DNA of 64,000 bases from JAJAZB01 sp964244295. Lineage in GTDB: Bacteria; Bacteroidota; Bacteroidia; Cytophagales; Spirosomataceae. The position numbers were made by a program, and so were the translations under genes. The stretch covers positions 124,001 to 188,000 of the forward strand of contig CAXTIG010000006.1 of assembly GCA_964244295.1 (NCBI GenBank), written 5' to 3'. Below, one piece after another: positions 51,720 through 60,753 of the stretch (the stretch's first letter is position 1; each line of letters starts with the position of its first letter). The notes below the pieces were generated by a model. It was given only the letters and a program-made list of their open reading frames with translations, had not been told where the DNA came from and made no database searches.

Positions 51720-52193
51720 TTATTCCAGATACGCCCGGAGCATCCAGGCGGTTTTTTCGTGGTATTTCACGATGTCCACCAGGAAATCGGAGGTCGTATC
51801 CATCTTGAACTCGTCGGCTTTTTCGATGTCTTGCCGGGTCGCTTTTACGATGGACTCGTGGTCGTCTTTCAATTCTTCGATCATTTTGAGCGCCTCGCTG
51901 GTAGCGTGTTGCTTCGATTCGAGCAGGCGGGCCAATTCCAGGAAATCCTTCATGCTGCCCACCGAGTGGTGGCCCAACACGCGAACTTCTTCAGCCACTT
52001 CATCGATCCGCTCCGCGATTTCGGTATACTGCTTTTCAAAAAGTTCGTGGTATTCAAAAAAACTCTTGCCCGTCACGTTCCAGTGGTAATTGCGGGTTTT
52101 TACGTACAGCACGTGTTCATCGGCCAGCAACACGTTGAGCCGGTTGGCCATTTCCTGAAGTCGGTTCTGGGGGACGCCAATGTCTGCTTTCAT
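51720..52193 (-). CDS. dps: Dps-family ferritin-like DNA-protection protein
   Basis: The 157-residue protein is a Dps. The intersubunit ferroxidase residues are present with the standard spacing: His37 and His49 from one subunit (NYHWNVTG, FEYHELFE), Asp64 and Glu68 from the other (ERIDEVAEEVR). Dps dodecamers oxidise and store iron and protect DNA during oxidative stress. It is a single gene with an 880-base upstream gap that holds its promoter. Confidence 0.93.
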   Translation of the reverse strand: MKADIGVPQNRLQEMANRLNVLLADEHVLYVKTRNYHWNVTGKSFFEYHELFEKQYTEIAERIDEVAEEVRVLGHHSVGSMKDFLELARLLESKQHATSEALKMIEELKDDHESIVKATRQDIEKADEFKMDTTSDFLVDIVKYHEKTAWMLRAYLE

Positions 52194-53074
52194 GAAAAGA
52201 AGGATTGTAGGTGAAACAAAACACCCCGGCCCTGGTCGGGATGGGTCGCCCGCCCACTGGCAAAAAAACCGTGCCCTCCGGCTGTTGCTGGGCCGGACAA
52301 GTAAAAAGGCTACCGGAAAATCCAGTAGCCTTTTTTCATCCCTCTCTCAGAAAAAAACATAGTTACTTTTCAGGGCCAAACTCCCCGGAGGAAGTACCGC
52401 CGAAACGGTAGAGGCTATGCAAATGGCGGTGTGCGAATTTCAAATTTGGTCGAAACTGGAGCGCTGACGGTTGCATCAACGAAATTCTGATAAACTGGGC
52501 GGCGGCGATTCGTATCGTCTGAATCAGCAAGTTTATCCGAAACGTTTTAGTGTAAATTCCGTCTGGCGGTTATTGAACGACCGAAAATAGGGCGGTTTTA
52601 CTTAACTCCCCAACAAATTTAAATTTTTCTGCTGAATTTTCTTTTGCAGACGATTGCTCAACGGCTCGGCATTAGGGATAGAAAACAATTCAAACTTTTG
52701 ATTTTCAGATGGTTATCAAATTTAAATTATGAATGAGTACTACCTTTTAGTTTACTGTCAATCCTTTTGGAAACCGAATGCCCAAACGAGAAAATTCGAT
52801 TGCTCTGTCTCAAATTGACCAGGCTCGGTCTCACTTGGGGTTTGTCAATAAAACCAATTGAATTAGACTTCCCTCGGTTCAGGGACGGAGAACCGCAACT
52901 TCTGCTTGCCCCAATCCGCTCCGTATTTCTTCATAAACAGCCTCGGCTCAAAATTGTTGGCTGGATCGTAGAACAGTACGCTGCGTTCGGCGTAAAGGTT
53001 GCTCAACTTACTGGCAAGGGCTTTCAGCAACGCCGCCCCAATCAATACAGGCCGGTTAAAGCCTGACCTGTTCC
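52194..53074. other. 881-base intergenic region, no intact gene
   Basis: This is the longest gene-free stretch. 52194-52340 is GC-rich and ends in a hairpin terminator (52303-52336). 52440-52800 is AT-rich with no open frame beyond 70 codons. At 52863-53045 the minus strand has a 60-codon frame (LSNLYAERSVLFYDPANNFE, TTG start) that could be a gene remnant; I do not trust it. No tRNA or IS was seen. Confidence 0.5.
52303..52336. terminator. orphan hairpin terminator upstream of dps
   Basis: AAAAAGGCTAC pairs with GTAGCCTTTTTT around an 11-base loop. No annotated gene ends here on either strand, so it may end a short unannotated RNA. Confidence 0.6.
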
Positions 53075-54583
53075 CTACAATCGTTCAAAAATCCGCTCCA
53101 TCGAAACGGCGTGGCCGATGCGGGCCTTCAACTCAGCAATGGGCACGCGCTCCTGCTGGGTGGTGTCGCGGTGGCGGATGGTGACGGTGTCGTCTTCCAG
53201 CGTTTGGTGGTCCACGGCGATGCAGAACGGCGTACCGATGAGGTCCTGCCGGGTGTAGCGCTTGCCGATGCTGTCGCGCTCTTCGTAAAATACGTTGAAA
53301 TCGAATTTGAGCAGATTCTGGATTTCGCGGGCTTTTTCGGGCAAGCCATCTTTTTTCACCAGGGGCAAAATCGCCGCCTTCACGGGGGCCACCGCCGGGT
53401 GGAATTTCAGGTACGTGCGGGTTTTGGCCTCGGCTCCTTCGCCGGAAGTTTCCTCCGTAAACGCATTGCAAAACACGGCCAGGAACAGCCGGTCGGCCCC
53501 GACGGAGGTCTCCACCACGTAGGGGATGTAGTTGCCGTAGGGTTTTCCGGCCTCGTCGAGGTCGTTGTCGAAGTACTGTTGTTTCTTTTTGGAAAACTCC
53601 TGGTGACTTTTCAGGTCGAAATCGGTTCGGCTATGGATGCCTTCGATTTCGCGGAAACCAAACGGAAACTGGTACTCGACGTCCACGGCGGCGTTGGCGT
53701 AGTGGGCCAGTTTTTCGTGGTCGTGAAATTTGAGGCGTTCGGCGGGTAGCCCCACCGCCTGGTGGAAGCGCATCCGGGCGGCTTTCCAGTGTTCGTACCA
53801 TTCTTTTTCAGTGCCGGGGCGGCAGAAAAACTGCATTTCCATTTGCTCGAACTCCCGCATCCGGAAGGTGAACTGCCGCGCCACGATTTCATTCCGGAAG
53901 GCTTTGCCAATCTGGGCGATGCCGAAAGGTAATTTCATCCGACCCGTTTTCTGGACGTTCAGGAAATTGACGAAAATCCCCTGCGCCGTTTCGGGGCGCA
54001 GGTAAATCAGGCTGGCATCTTCGCTCACGGCCCCCACCTGGGTGCTGAACATGAGGTTGAACTGGCGCACTTCCGTCCAGTTGTCGGTGCCCGAAATGGG
54101 GTCTTTGATGCCCTCCTCAAGAATCAATTCGCGCACTCCTTCCAGGTCGTTGGCATCGAGCAGGCGACCCATCCGATGCAACAGTGCCTGGCCGCGTTCG
54201 GGGTGGCCGTGGGCGGCGTATTCTTCGGCCCTGCCTTCGAGGAGTTGGTCGGCCCGGTATCGCTTTTTGGAATCCCGGTTGTCGATCATCGGGTCGTTGA
54301 ACGAGTCGACGTGGCCCGAAGCCTTCCAGGTGAGTGGGTGCATAAAAATGGAAGCGTCGATGCCCACCACGTTGTCGTGAAGCATGGTCATGGCCTTCCA
54401 CCAAAGGGCCTTGAGGTTGTTTTTGAGTTCGACGCCGTTCTGGCCGTAGTCGTACACAGCCTGGAGGCCGTCGTAAATTTCGGAGGAAGGAAAAACGAAG
54501 CCGTATTCTTTGGCGTGGGAGATGATGTCCTGGAGGGAAGTGGCTGGCGTTCCAGTGGCCGGGGCCGGGGTAGTCGTGTTCAT
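53075..54583 (-). CDS. glyS: glycyl-tRNA synthetase (dimeric, class II)
   Basis: The ATG at 54581-54583 gives 502 residues. It is the single-chain GlyRS: DIISHAKEYGFVFPSSEIY at the N-terminus, LIYLRPETAQGIFVNF (motif 1 region), motif 2 AFRNEIVARQFTFRMREFEQ, motif 3 VGADRLFLAVFC and a C-terminal anticodon-binding domain (KFDFNVFYEERDSIGKRYTR). It charges tRNA-Gly. The neighbour on the other side is the AT-rich ATPase gene, which begins divergently 98 bases away. Confidence 0.96.
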   Translation of the reverse strand: MNTTTPAPATGTPATSLQDIISHAKEYGFVFPSSEIYDGLQAVYDYGQNGVELKNNLKALWWKAMTMLHDNVVGIDASIFMHPLTWKASGHVDSFNDPMIDNRDSKKRYRADQLLEGRAEEYAAHGHPERGQALLHRMGRLLDANDLEGVRELILEEGIKDPISGTDNWTEVRQFNLMFSTQVGAVSEDASLIYLRPETAQGIFVNFLNVQKTGRMKLPFGIAQIGKAFRNEIVARQFTFRMREFEQMEMQFFCRPGTEKEWYEHWKAARMRFHQAVGLPAERLKFHDHEKLAHYANAAVDVEYQFPFGFREIEGIHSRTDFDLKSHQEFSKKKQQYFDNDLDEAGKPYGNYIPYVVETSVGADRLFLAVFCNAFTEETSGEGAEAKTRTYLKFHPAVAPVKAAILPLVKKDGLPEKAREIQNLLKFDFNVFYEERDSIGKRYTRQDLIGTPFCIAVDHQTLEDDTVTIRHRDTTQQERVPIAELKARIGHAVSMERIFERL

Positions 54584-54681
54584 GGGGGGCAAAAATACGG
54601 AAGTTCGCCGAACGGCGTGGGGTTGGCGTGCGGAGATTCGCCGGAAAACGTAACTTTAGCCCATCAAGACCCCGTCAAGCC

Positions 54682-56013
54682 ATGTTGATCAATTCGCTTT
54701 CGCTCAAAAATTTCAAGTGCTTCGAAGAGGTGGACGTGAAGTTCGCGCCCATCACCCTGTTGACGGGCGCGAACAGCAGCGGGAAGAGTTCGCTCATCAA
54801 TGCCATCCTTGCCGTTTTACAGACGGAGCGGTTTCCGTTTTACCTTTCACCGAATGGGAAGTATGTGAATATGGGGAGTTTTGAGGAGATGGTGAAAGGG
54901 AATGAGGAAAATAATACTATTGAGATTTCTCTTGAAGGATTATTTAAAGCAAAATACAACAAAGATTCTCTTGGAAAAATCTTTACAAATTGGCAAATCG
55001 ATCACAAGAACGGCTTACCAAAACTATCAAATATTAATGTAGATATGCTCCCTGTAAATATAAAAGTTTTTTTTGAAGAAAATACTTTAAAATCTATTTT
55101 AGAATTCGAATCGACATATGCTTCTTTTATGAATAAGGAATCGTTAAATCATTTTCTTGGAAAAACCCACTTTAAACCTTTCAGATATACAAAATCTAAA
55201 CTCCATCTAAAAACAAAAAAAAAGATTTCCTTTGACGATTTTATGAATTCATTTAATGAAAGTAGTACCGATTTTTCAAAAAACTTTATCTTACATTCAT
55301 TAATTGAAATTTTATCTGAAAGAATTAAATCAATTGATGATGATTTTAACTACATTGGATCTTTTCGTCAGCCGCCTGCTCGTACCTACTATCAGAAATC
55401 CAGGTCAGAAACAAAGGTTTTATCGGATGGAGAAGGTTATATCGATCAAATCATTCGATGGGAAGAAGCAAATTACACAAAATATACAGAATTTATTAAC
55501 ATAATTAATGAGCTTGATTTAGCAGATGTCATTCTATCAAACCAACTAAAAGGAGGGAGATTCGAGTTAAAAATTAAAGCGAAAAACTCTTCAATAATGG
55601 CTTCATTGACAGATGTTGGATTTGGAATAAGTCAATTTTTACCTATAATTATAGCTGATCTACAATTATCTGATTTGTCTTGCTTAACAATTTCTCAACC
55701 CGAAATTCACCTTCATCCTAAAGTTCAAGCATCATTTGCCAATTATCTGACCAACCAAGTTAGACGTACTCAAAAACAATACGTAATTGAAACACACAGC
55801 GAATACTTACTCAATAGAATTCGACTGCTCCTTGTCAAAGGCGAATTAAATCCAGAAGACGTAAAAGTCTACTATTTTGAAAACGACGGAATAAAAAGCG
55901 TTGTCCACGACGTGGAATTTACCACGGATGGTCAAATCAAAGGCGCTCCCGTCGGTTTTTTTGAAACGTATATGTTGGACGTGATGGATATTGCCTTAAA
56001 TGCCGTCGAATGA
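54682..56013 (+). CDS. AAA (ABC/OLD-like) ATPase of putative two-gene defence module
   Basis: I chose the ATG at 54682, giving 443 residues starting LINSLSLKNFKCFEEVDVKF. Walker A is GANSSGKSS (29-37). After a divergent AT-coded middle come the ABC-type signature region VGFGISQFLP, Walker B CLTISQPEIHLHP (Gln replaces the usual Glu before PE) and the H-loop VIETHSEYLL, with a DUF3696-like C-terminus. Such SMC/OLD-type ATPases act with nucleases in phage-defence systems. Its stop overlaps the next start as ATGA. From about 54880 the sequence is much more AT-rich than neighbouring genes, indicating horizontal transfer. Confidence 0.8.
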   Translation: MLINSLSLKNFKCFEEVDVKFAPITLLTGANSSGKSSLINAILAVLQTERFPFYLSPNGKYVNMGSFEEMVKGNEENNTIEISLEGLFKAKYNKDSLGKIFTNWQIDHKNGLPKLSNINVDMLPVNIKVFFEENTLKSILEFESTYASFMNKESLNHFLGKTHFKPFRYTKSKLHLKTKKKISFDDFMNSFNESSTDFSKNFILHSLIEILSERIKSIDDDFNYIGSFRQPPARTYYQKSRSETKVLSDGEGYIDQIIRWEEANYTKYTEFINIINELDLADVILSNQLKGGRFELKIKAKNSSIMASLTDVGFGISQFLPIIIADLQLSDLSCLTISQPEIHLHPKVQASFANYLTNQVRRTQKQYVIETHSEYLLNRIRLLLVKGELNPEDVKVYYFENDGIKSVVHDVEFTTDGQIKGAPVGFFETYMLDVMDIALNAVE

Positions 56014-56450
56014 AAGACATTTTTATTGATACCAATGTTGCCAAAAATTTCCAGAATCCGCTTGACCCGGAGTACAAAAAACTTCTTTTATGGCTCAAGC
56101 ACGAAGGAGTTTGGGTAGTTTCCCAAAAGTTATTAGTGGAGTACGGACGTACAAATCAGAACATCGCAGTTTTGGTAAATTTACTGCTCAGTAAAGGCCG
56201 TTTGAGGGTCATTCCGAGCGAAGAGCACAAGGCTTTCAAACTAACCAAGCGCGAGGAAAAAGGCCTTTGTTGCAACCACGAAGACCACTGGCATTTGCGA
56301 ACCGTTTTCCTTTCTTACCGAAAAATTGCCATTGCAATCGACGAGAATTTTCGGAATGACATCAACGGCTTTCGGAAAATTGACGGCATCCAACCCCAGG
56401 CGGTATCTCGTCCCGAACAAATTGATTACGAAAATCTTACGGTGTACTGA
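56010..56450 (+). CDS. PIN-like ribonuclease partner of the AAA ATPase
   Basis: The 146-residue protein begins KDIFIDTNVAKNF, the start of a PIN-domain fold. The acidic residues expected at the catalytic site are present in order: Asp7, Glu44 (KLLVEYGR), Glu91/Asp92 (CNHEDHWHLRT) and Asp111 (IAIDENFRND). PIN enzymes cut RNA in toxin-antitoxin and defence systems. The start overlaps the ATPase stop (ATGA), so the two are co-translated, and composition shifts back toward the host GC at its end. I do not recognise a named system with this exact pair; defence function is inferred. Confidence 0.7.
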   Translation: MKDIFIDTNVAKNFQNPLDPEYKKLLLWLKHEGVWVVSQKLLVEYGRTNQNIAVLVNLLLSKGRLRVIPSEEHKAFKLTKREEKGLCCNHEDHWHLRTVFLSYRKIAIAIDENFRNDINGFRKIDGIQPQAVSRPEQIDYENLTVY

Positions 56451-56515
56451 GCGAACGGTTTTGAAGCCGGAAGGGCAATCCTAATTTTTGCCAAATTCCT
56501 CTTCAACTCCACGCC

Positions 56516-57499
56516 ATGTTCCGCCGCCTCCACCGCGCCGTTCAGGATTATTTCGGTTTCAGCGTCAGCGAAGCGCGGGGTTTTCTGGTGCTGATGGGCA
56601 TCGTGGTGCTGGCGCTGCTGGCTCCATTTGCGCTCGATTTGTGGCCCACGCATTCCCCCGAACCCAGCCCAGCCGACCGTCGTCAACTCGACAGTTTGCT
56701 GGCCGGGCTGGAAATCAAAGCCGCCGAAACCCGCCCGGAGCGACGCTACGCCAGCCGCAATACGGAAACACCGGAGAATGAATCGCCGGACGCACTTCCG
56801 GTGCGGCTTTTCGCCTTCAATCCCAACCAGATTTCGAGTGAACAATGGCAACAACTCGGCCTGCCGCGCTGGCTGGCCGAGCGCATCCTGAAGTACCGTG
56901 CAAAGGGCGGCACGTTTCGGAAAAAAGAAGATTTATTGCGGATTTACGATTTCTCCGAAGAAACCTACCAGCGCCTCGAACCCTACATCCAACTGCCCGA
57001 TGGAAGGGCGGCGCGGGCGGATGGCCCGCCCGCTGTCGAGAGCAGCCCGGCTTCTGAAGCGTCCGCCCCTCCCCCGCCAAGCCCGAAACCCACCCCCAAA
57101 GCCACTTTCACCTTCGACCTCAACACCGCCGACACCACCGAATTGAAGCGGGTGTACGGCATCGGTTCCAAACTCTCGGCGCGGATCGTGAAAAAACGGG
57201 GGGAGTTCGGCGGCTTTCACGACCTCAACCAGGTGCGGGAAGTCTGGGGGTTGGATTCGGTGGTGGTGGACGAACTTTTCAAACACGCCACGCTGCGCAA
57301 CCCGCAACTGCGCCGCCTCAACGTCAACTCGGCCACCTTCGAGCAACTCCGGCATCCCTACCTGAAATTTCACGTGGCGCGGGCCATCATCGCCTACCGG
57401 CAGCAGCACGGGCCGTTTGGCTCCCCCAACGACTTGCTCAATGTGAAGGTGCTGGACGTGAAAACGTTGGAGAAGCTAACGCCGTACCTGGAGTTTTAG
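56516..57499 (+). CDS. ComEA-like helix-hairpin-helix protein
   Basis: The 327-residue protein has one N-terminal membrane helix (LMGIVVLALLAPFALDL, about 26-43). The rest contains three or four helix-hairpin-helix units: LPRWLAERILKYRAKGGTF with DLLRIYDFS, DLNTADTTELKRVYGIGSKL with GGFHDLNQVREVWGL, and LNVNSATFEQLRHPYLKF with FGSPNDLLNVKVLD. A Pro-rich linker separates the first and second. This is the Bacteroidota membrane-anchored ComEA-like form, which may bind DNA during uptake. Single gene, convergent with the LOG gene over a repeat hairpin. Confidence 0.85.
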   Translation: MFRRLHRAVQDYFGFSVSEARGFLVLMGIVVLALLAPFALDLWPTHSPEPSPADRRQLDSLLAGLEIKAAETRPERRYASRNTETPENESPDALPVRLFAFNPNQISSEQWQQLGLPRWLAERILKYRAKGGTFRKKEDLLRIYDFSEETYQRLEPYIQLPDGRAARADGPPAVESSPASEASAPPPPSPKPTPKATFTFDLNTADTTELKRVYGIGSKLSARIVKKRGEFGGFHDLNQVREVWGLDSVVVDELFKHATLRNPQLRRLNVNSATFEQLRHPYLKFHVARAIIAYRQQHGPFGSPNDLLNVKVLDVKTLEKLTPYLEF

Positions 57500-57575
57500 G
57501 AGAAAGGAAAAGGGGAGAAAGAAGAAAGGATTTTTCGCCCTTTCTCTTTTCTCCCCTTTTCCTTTCTCCTTCTCT
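57498..57575. repeat. word-repeat hairpin between convergent comEA-like and LOG genes
   Basis: Left arm 57498-57530 is purine-only and made of AGGAGAA/AGGAAAA-type words; right arm (about 57538-57575) is the pyrimidine reverse complement. The TAG stop of each flanking gene abuts the arms. Probably a two-way terminator. Confidence 0.75.
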
Positions 57576-58428
57576 AAAAATTCGGCTTCAGCAGGTATTT
57601 CGAGTAGAACTCATCGATCACCTGCACGGCTTCGTCGGGCGTGTCTACAACGCTGATCAGCTTCATATCGCCGGGACTGACGGTGTGTTCCCGCTGGAGC
57701 ATCACGGCTTCGATCCAGCCCAAGAGTCCCTCCCAGAACGATTTCCCCACCAGTACGATGGGAAAGCGGGCGATTTTACCCGTCTGAATGAGCGTCATTG
57801 CCTCGAACAATTCGTCGAGCGTGCCAAAACCGCCGGGCAGCACCACAAAACCCTGGGCGTATTTCACGAACATCACTTTTCGCACGAAGAAAAAATCGAA
57901 ATTGATGCTCTTGTCGTGGTCGATAAATTTGTTCGGGTACTGTTCGTGGGGCAGTTTAATGTTCAGACCCACCGATTTGCCGCCCTTCGACTGCGCCCCT
58001 TTGTTGGCGGCTTCCATGATGCCCGGCCCGCCACCGGTGATCACGCCGTAGCCCTGTTCAACCAGTTTACAGGCGATTTCCTGGGCAATTTTGTAATACT
58101 CCGAATCCACAGGTGTGCGGGCCGAACCAAAAATTGACACGCAGGGGCCGATTTTGGCCATGCGATCAAACCCTTCCACAAATTCGGCCATCACCTTAAA
58201 AACCACCCATGAATCGGCGCTTTTGATTTCGTTCCAGTTGCGATCCTGAAAGGCTTCGCGAATCATGGCCTCGTCGTTGGGCACGGCGGGGTTCATCAGC
58301 GAAACGTCGGTGAGTTTGCTTTTCTCCGAAAGGTCGTGGGTTGGTTTGGGTAGTTTAGGGTTGGCGGGAATCGCCACGGAAATACCGTTTTGCGCCTCGC
58401 CGGATGCGGTTACTTCGTCCGTTTTCAT
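57574..58428 (-). CDS. LOG-family protein (cytokinin riboside 5'-monophosphate phosphoribohydrolase-like, TIGR00730)
   Basis: The ATG at 58426-58428 gives 284 residues. The Rossmann-like LOG/lysine-decarboxylase domain occupies about 90-280: PCVSIFGSART, GYGVITGGGPGIMEAANKGA, KVMFVKYAQGFVVLPGGFGT with LDELFEA. PGGxGTxxE is the defining motif of these nucleotide N-glycosidases. The first 85 residues are a charged extension, usual in long LOG proteins of Bacteroidota. Substrate is likely a nucleotide monophosphate. It is convergent with the comEA-like gene and divergent from rpiB. Confidence 0.9.
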   Translation of the reverse strand: MKTDEVTASGEAQNGISVAIPANPKLPKPTHDLSEKSKLTDVSLMNPAVPNDEAMIREAFQDRNWNEIKSADSWVVFKVMAEFVEGFDRMAKIGPCVSIFGSARTPVDSEYYKIAQEIACKLVEQGYGVITGGGPGIMEAANKGAQSKGGKSVGLNIKLPHEQYPNKFIDHDKSINFDFFFVRKVMFVKYAQGFVVLPGGFGTLDELFEAMTLIQTGKIARFPIVLVGKSFWEGLLGWIEAVMLQREHTVSPGDMKLISVVDTPDEAVQVIDEFYSKYLLKPNF

Positions 58429-58583
58429 GATCAATTTACGTACTTACCAGGCGAACCGAAGCCCCCAACCGGTCTGCCTGAATGGAAGAGAATGGTTACT
58501 TTTGCCCTACGCCAGCCACGCGGGCGGAGTCTGCTAACGCGGTTTTCTCCCGAATTGTTACAAAATCCATACCTTCTTCCAAA

Positions 58584-59018
58584 ATGTCCCTCCGCATCGC
58601 CGTCGGCGCCGACCACGCCGGTTTAGCCTACAAAAAAGCCATTGCCGACCTCCTCAGCCTCCAAGGGCACCTGGTCACCGATTTCGGCACCTACCTCCCC
58701 GATTCGGTGGATTACCCGGATTTTGCCCACCCCGTGGCGCGGGCCGTCGAAAGCGGCGAAGCTGATTTTGGAATCCTGGTATGCGGCAGCGGCAACGGCG
58801 TGTGCATGACGGCCAACAAGCACGCGGGCGTCCGGGCCGGGCTGGTTTGGGAGCCGGAAGTCGCCGCCCTCGTTCGGCGGCACAACAACGCCAACGTGCT
58901 GTGCCTCCCCGCCCGCTTCATCGCTATCGAACTGGCCCAAACTTGCGTGGATACGTTCCTGAAGACCGATTTTGAAGGCGGTCGCCACGAGCGCCGGGTG
59001 GAGAAAATGGGATGTTAA
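58584..59018 (+). CDS. rpiB: ribose-5-phosphate isomerase B
   Basis: The 144-residue product starts at the ATG at 58584; the frame to 58482 upstream is not family-like. GADHAG (8-13) and the catalytic Cys67 in LVCGSGNGVCM identify RpiB/LacAB. NANVLCLPARFIAI and GGRHERRVEKM complete the pattern. It interconverts ribose- and ribulose-5-phosphate in the pentose-phosphate pathway. GSGNG replaces the more usual GTGIG. Confidence 0.93.
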   Translation: MSLRIAVGADHAGLAYKKAIADLLSLQGHLVTDFGTYLPDSVDYPDFAHPVARAVESGEADFGILVCGSGNGVCMTANKHAGVRAGLVWEPEVAALVRRHNNANVLCLPARFIAIELAQTCVDTFLKTDFEGGRHERRVEKMGC

Positions 59019-59120
59019 CTAGAGATGAGAGTAGAGAGAATAGAAAAATGCAACCCCAGCAGCGGTCTGACTGCCTTTTCTCTCTTCTCTCTTCTCTATC
59101 CTCTCTTCTCTCTTCTCTGA
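59019..59120. repeat. word-repeat hairpin between convergent rpiB and membrane protein
   Basis: Left arm 59021-59047 has words GAGATGA, GAGTAGA, GAGAATA; right arm (about 59077-59119) is a longer pyrimidine tract with CTCTTCT repeated units complementary to it. The last codons of the membrane-protein gene (QRREKRG) and its TAG are within the right arm. Confidence 0.7.
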
Positions 59121-60502
59121 TAAATTCCCTCTCCTACCCGCTGGTAGCGGCGTTCGAGGGCGGGGATGCGCTGGAAGAGTTTGGGCACCAGATTTTGGCG
59201 ATCGATGATGTACTCGGGCGGATCCTGTTCGAAGTTGTGCAGGATGTTGATGACGTTGTCGTAGTTATCGAGGCGTTCGAGGTCGTAGCGGGCCAGGTTC
59301 CAGTTGAGGTAGGGCGTGGCCGGATAGTTGTTCTGGTATTCGCTCAGGGCATCGCCGAGTACAATGATGCGCTTGCCGCGAATCTCGGCGGGTAGCGCAG
59401 CGGGTTTCAACCGCAGGTTGGCCAACTGCCCGGTGGGCGTGTTGCTCGCCACCGCCTGATACCCGATGGCCAACACGCCCCCAAAAAACAGCAGAAAAAG
59501 AACTTCAGCCCGCCATTGCTTGCGGAACGTAGTGAAAAAATAAACGCAAAAAAACGCGATGCAGGGCACGAAGGGTACAAACTGCATCGGAGCCAGAAAC
59601 GACATCAGGGCGATGGACAACACCGCCGTAACTACCCAGAACGCCATGATTTGCTGCACGCGACTTTGAAAGTTAGTCGAACGGCCGGAGTTGAGCATTC
59701 GAAGAAAGCCGAGTACGGCGAATGTAACCGGTAGCAACACGGCGAGTAGCAGACTGCGAAAATCGTTGAGGTTGTACTGGCGGATTTGCAACACCGAAGT
59801 CAGAAAAATGCGCTGGAAGGCGTCGAAATTTCCGTCGAGGTAATAATACAGGAGGGTGATCAGGAGTGGAAACAAAAAGCCGAACACCAGCAATGCGTGC
59901 TGCCGGAAACTGGCCCCGCTGTAGAGCAGCAACGACACGAACGCCCAGAGGATAAATAACCCGGCGGGCGGGTAAAACAACAACGCGGCACTGACGTAGA
60001 ACCCAATCTCGAACACATCGTCGGTGGCCCCGGCCCGGTCGAGTTGCTTGAGCAAGGTGCTCAGTGCCAGCAGCAACGGCAGCGTCGCCATCAGTGCGGG
60101 CGAAAGCGTGAAGCTGTCCACCGAGGTACTCAGCACCACGAGGTACATCAAACCCGGAAGGTAGCTGCGCTCCGAGAAAGCCCCGCGCCGGTTCATCAAT
60201 TCGTTGAAATACACCACCTGCACCGCCGAAATCAGCAACGCCAGGGCCTGGTAGGCCCCCTGTGACCGCCCGAACACGGCCCCGATTCCGGCGTACACCA
60301 GGGCCGCGAGCGGCGCGGTGCTGTCCCACACGTCGGCGTACAGCATCAGGCCCTTATCGAGTTGTTCGCCCAGCAGCATCCATTGCAACTCCGGCACGAG
60401 TAGCGGCAAGCCACTCAGGTAAGCGGGCAAGCGCACCAGCACCAGCAGGAGCAGCAGGCTGACTACTTGAAAAACGGCGTTGGAACGGAAAAAACTAAGC
60501 AC
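59096..60502 (-). CDS. polytopic membrane protein, unknown (Bacteroidota family)
   Basis: There is no ATG near the start. I chose the GTG at 60500-60502, which begins VLSFFRSNAVFQVV just before the first helix and gives 468 residues; TTG starts upstream are possible. There are about ten hydrophobic helices up to residue 350 (for example FQVVSLLLLLVLVRLPAYLS, ALMATLPLLLALSTLL, LLVFGFLFPLLITLLYYYLD). A C-terminal soluble domain follows, with RGKRIIVLGDALSEYQNNYP and IDRQNLVPKLFQRIP. The layout resembles GT-C glycosyltransferase-like membrane proteins, but I cannot name it. The C-terminus is encoded by a repeat. Confidence 0.7.
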   Translation of the reverse strand: MLSFFRSNAVFQVVSLLLLLVLVRLPAYLSGLPLLVPELQWMLLGEQLDKGLMLYADVWDSTAPLAALVYAGIGAVFGRSQGAYQALALLISAVQVVYFNELMNRRGAFSERSYLPGLMYLVVLSTSVDSFTLSPALMATLPLLLALSTLLKQLDRAGATDDVFEIGFYVSAALLFYPPAGLFILWAFVSLLLYSGASFRQHALLVFGFLFPLLITLLYYYLDGNFDAFQRIFLTSVLQIRQYNLNDFRSLLLAVLLPVTFAVLGFLRMLNSGRSTNFQSRVQQIMAFWVVTAVLSIALMSFLAPMQFVPFVPCIAFFCVYFFTTFRKQWRAEVLFLLFFGGVLAIGYQAVASNTPTGQLANLRLKPAALPAEIRGKRIIVLGDALSEYQNNYPATPYLNWNLARYDLERLDNYDNVINILHNFEQDPPEYIIDRQNLVPKLFQRIPALERRYQRVGEGIYQRREKRG

Positions 60503-60606
60503 GGGAGCGGGCAGACCAGATTTGACCGCCAAAGTTCGGCTCTTTTCGGGGAAACGTCGATGCTCCTTCCGGCAAACTCCCCGGAATTGCGGATATTTGT
60601 AAAAAA

Positions 60607-60748
60607 GTCGATAGTCGTCAGTCAATAGTCGTTAGCAGAAACCGGTATGATTTTTTATTCAGACGACTCTCATCCGGCCGATGCCTACCCCGGCCACGGC
60701 TTACAACGACTACCCGCTATCGACTGACGACTACCGACTAACGACTTC
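60607..60748. repeat. word-repeat hairpin in divergent promoter region of rbfA
   Basis: Left arm 60607-60636 has 7-base words AGTCGAT, AGTCGTC, AGTCAAT and AGTCGTT; right arm (about 60704-60748) is the reverse complement with related words (CGACTGACGACT, CGACTAACGACT). The loop is about 70 bases. Unlike other copies it lies between divergent genes. Confidence 0.7.
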
Positions 60749-60753
60749 ATTTC

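Noticed and set aside
52767..53066. 99-codon plus-strand ORF and 60-codon minus-strand ORF in the dps-glyS gap
   Set aside because: They overlap each other, have no recognised family and the minus one has only a TTG start; kept only as a possible remnant in the region note.
59096..60625. TTG start at 60625 for the membrane protein
   Set aside because: The added N-terminus is charged, lies in the repeat-bearing divergent promoter region, and the GTG at 60502 directly precedes the first helix.
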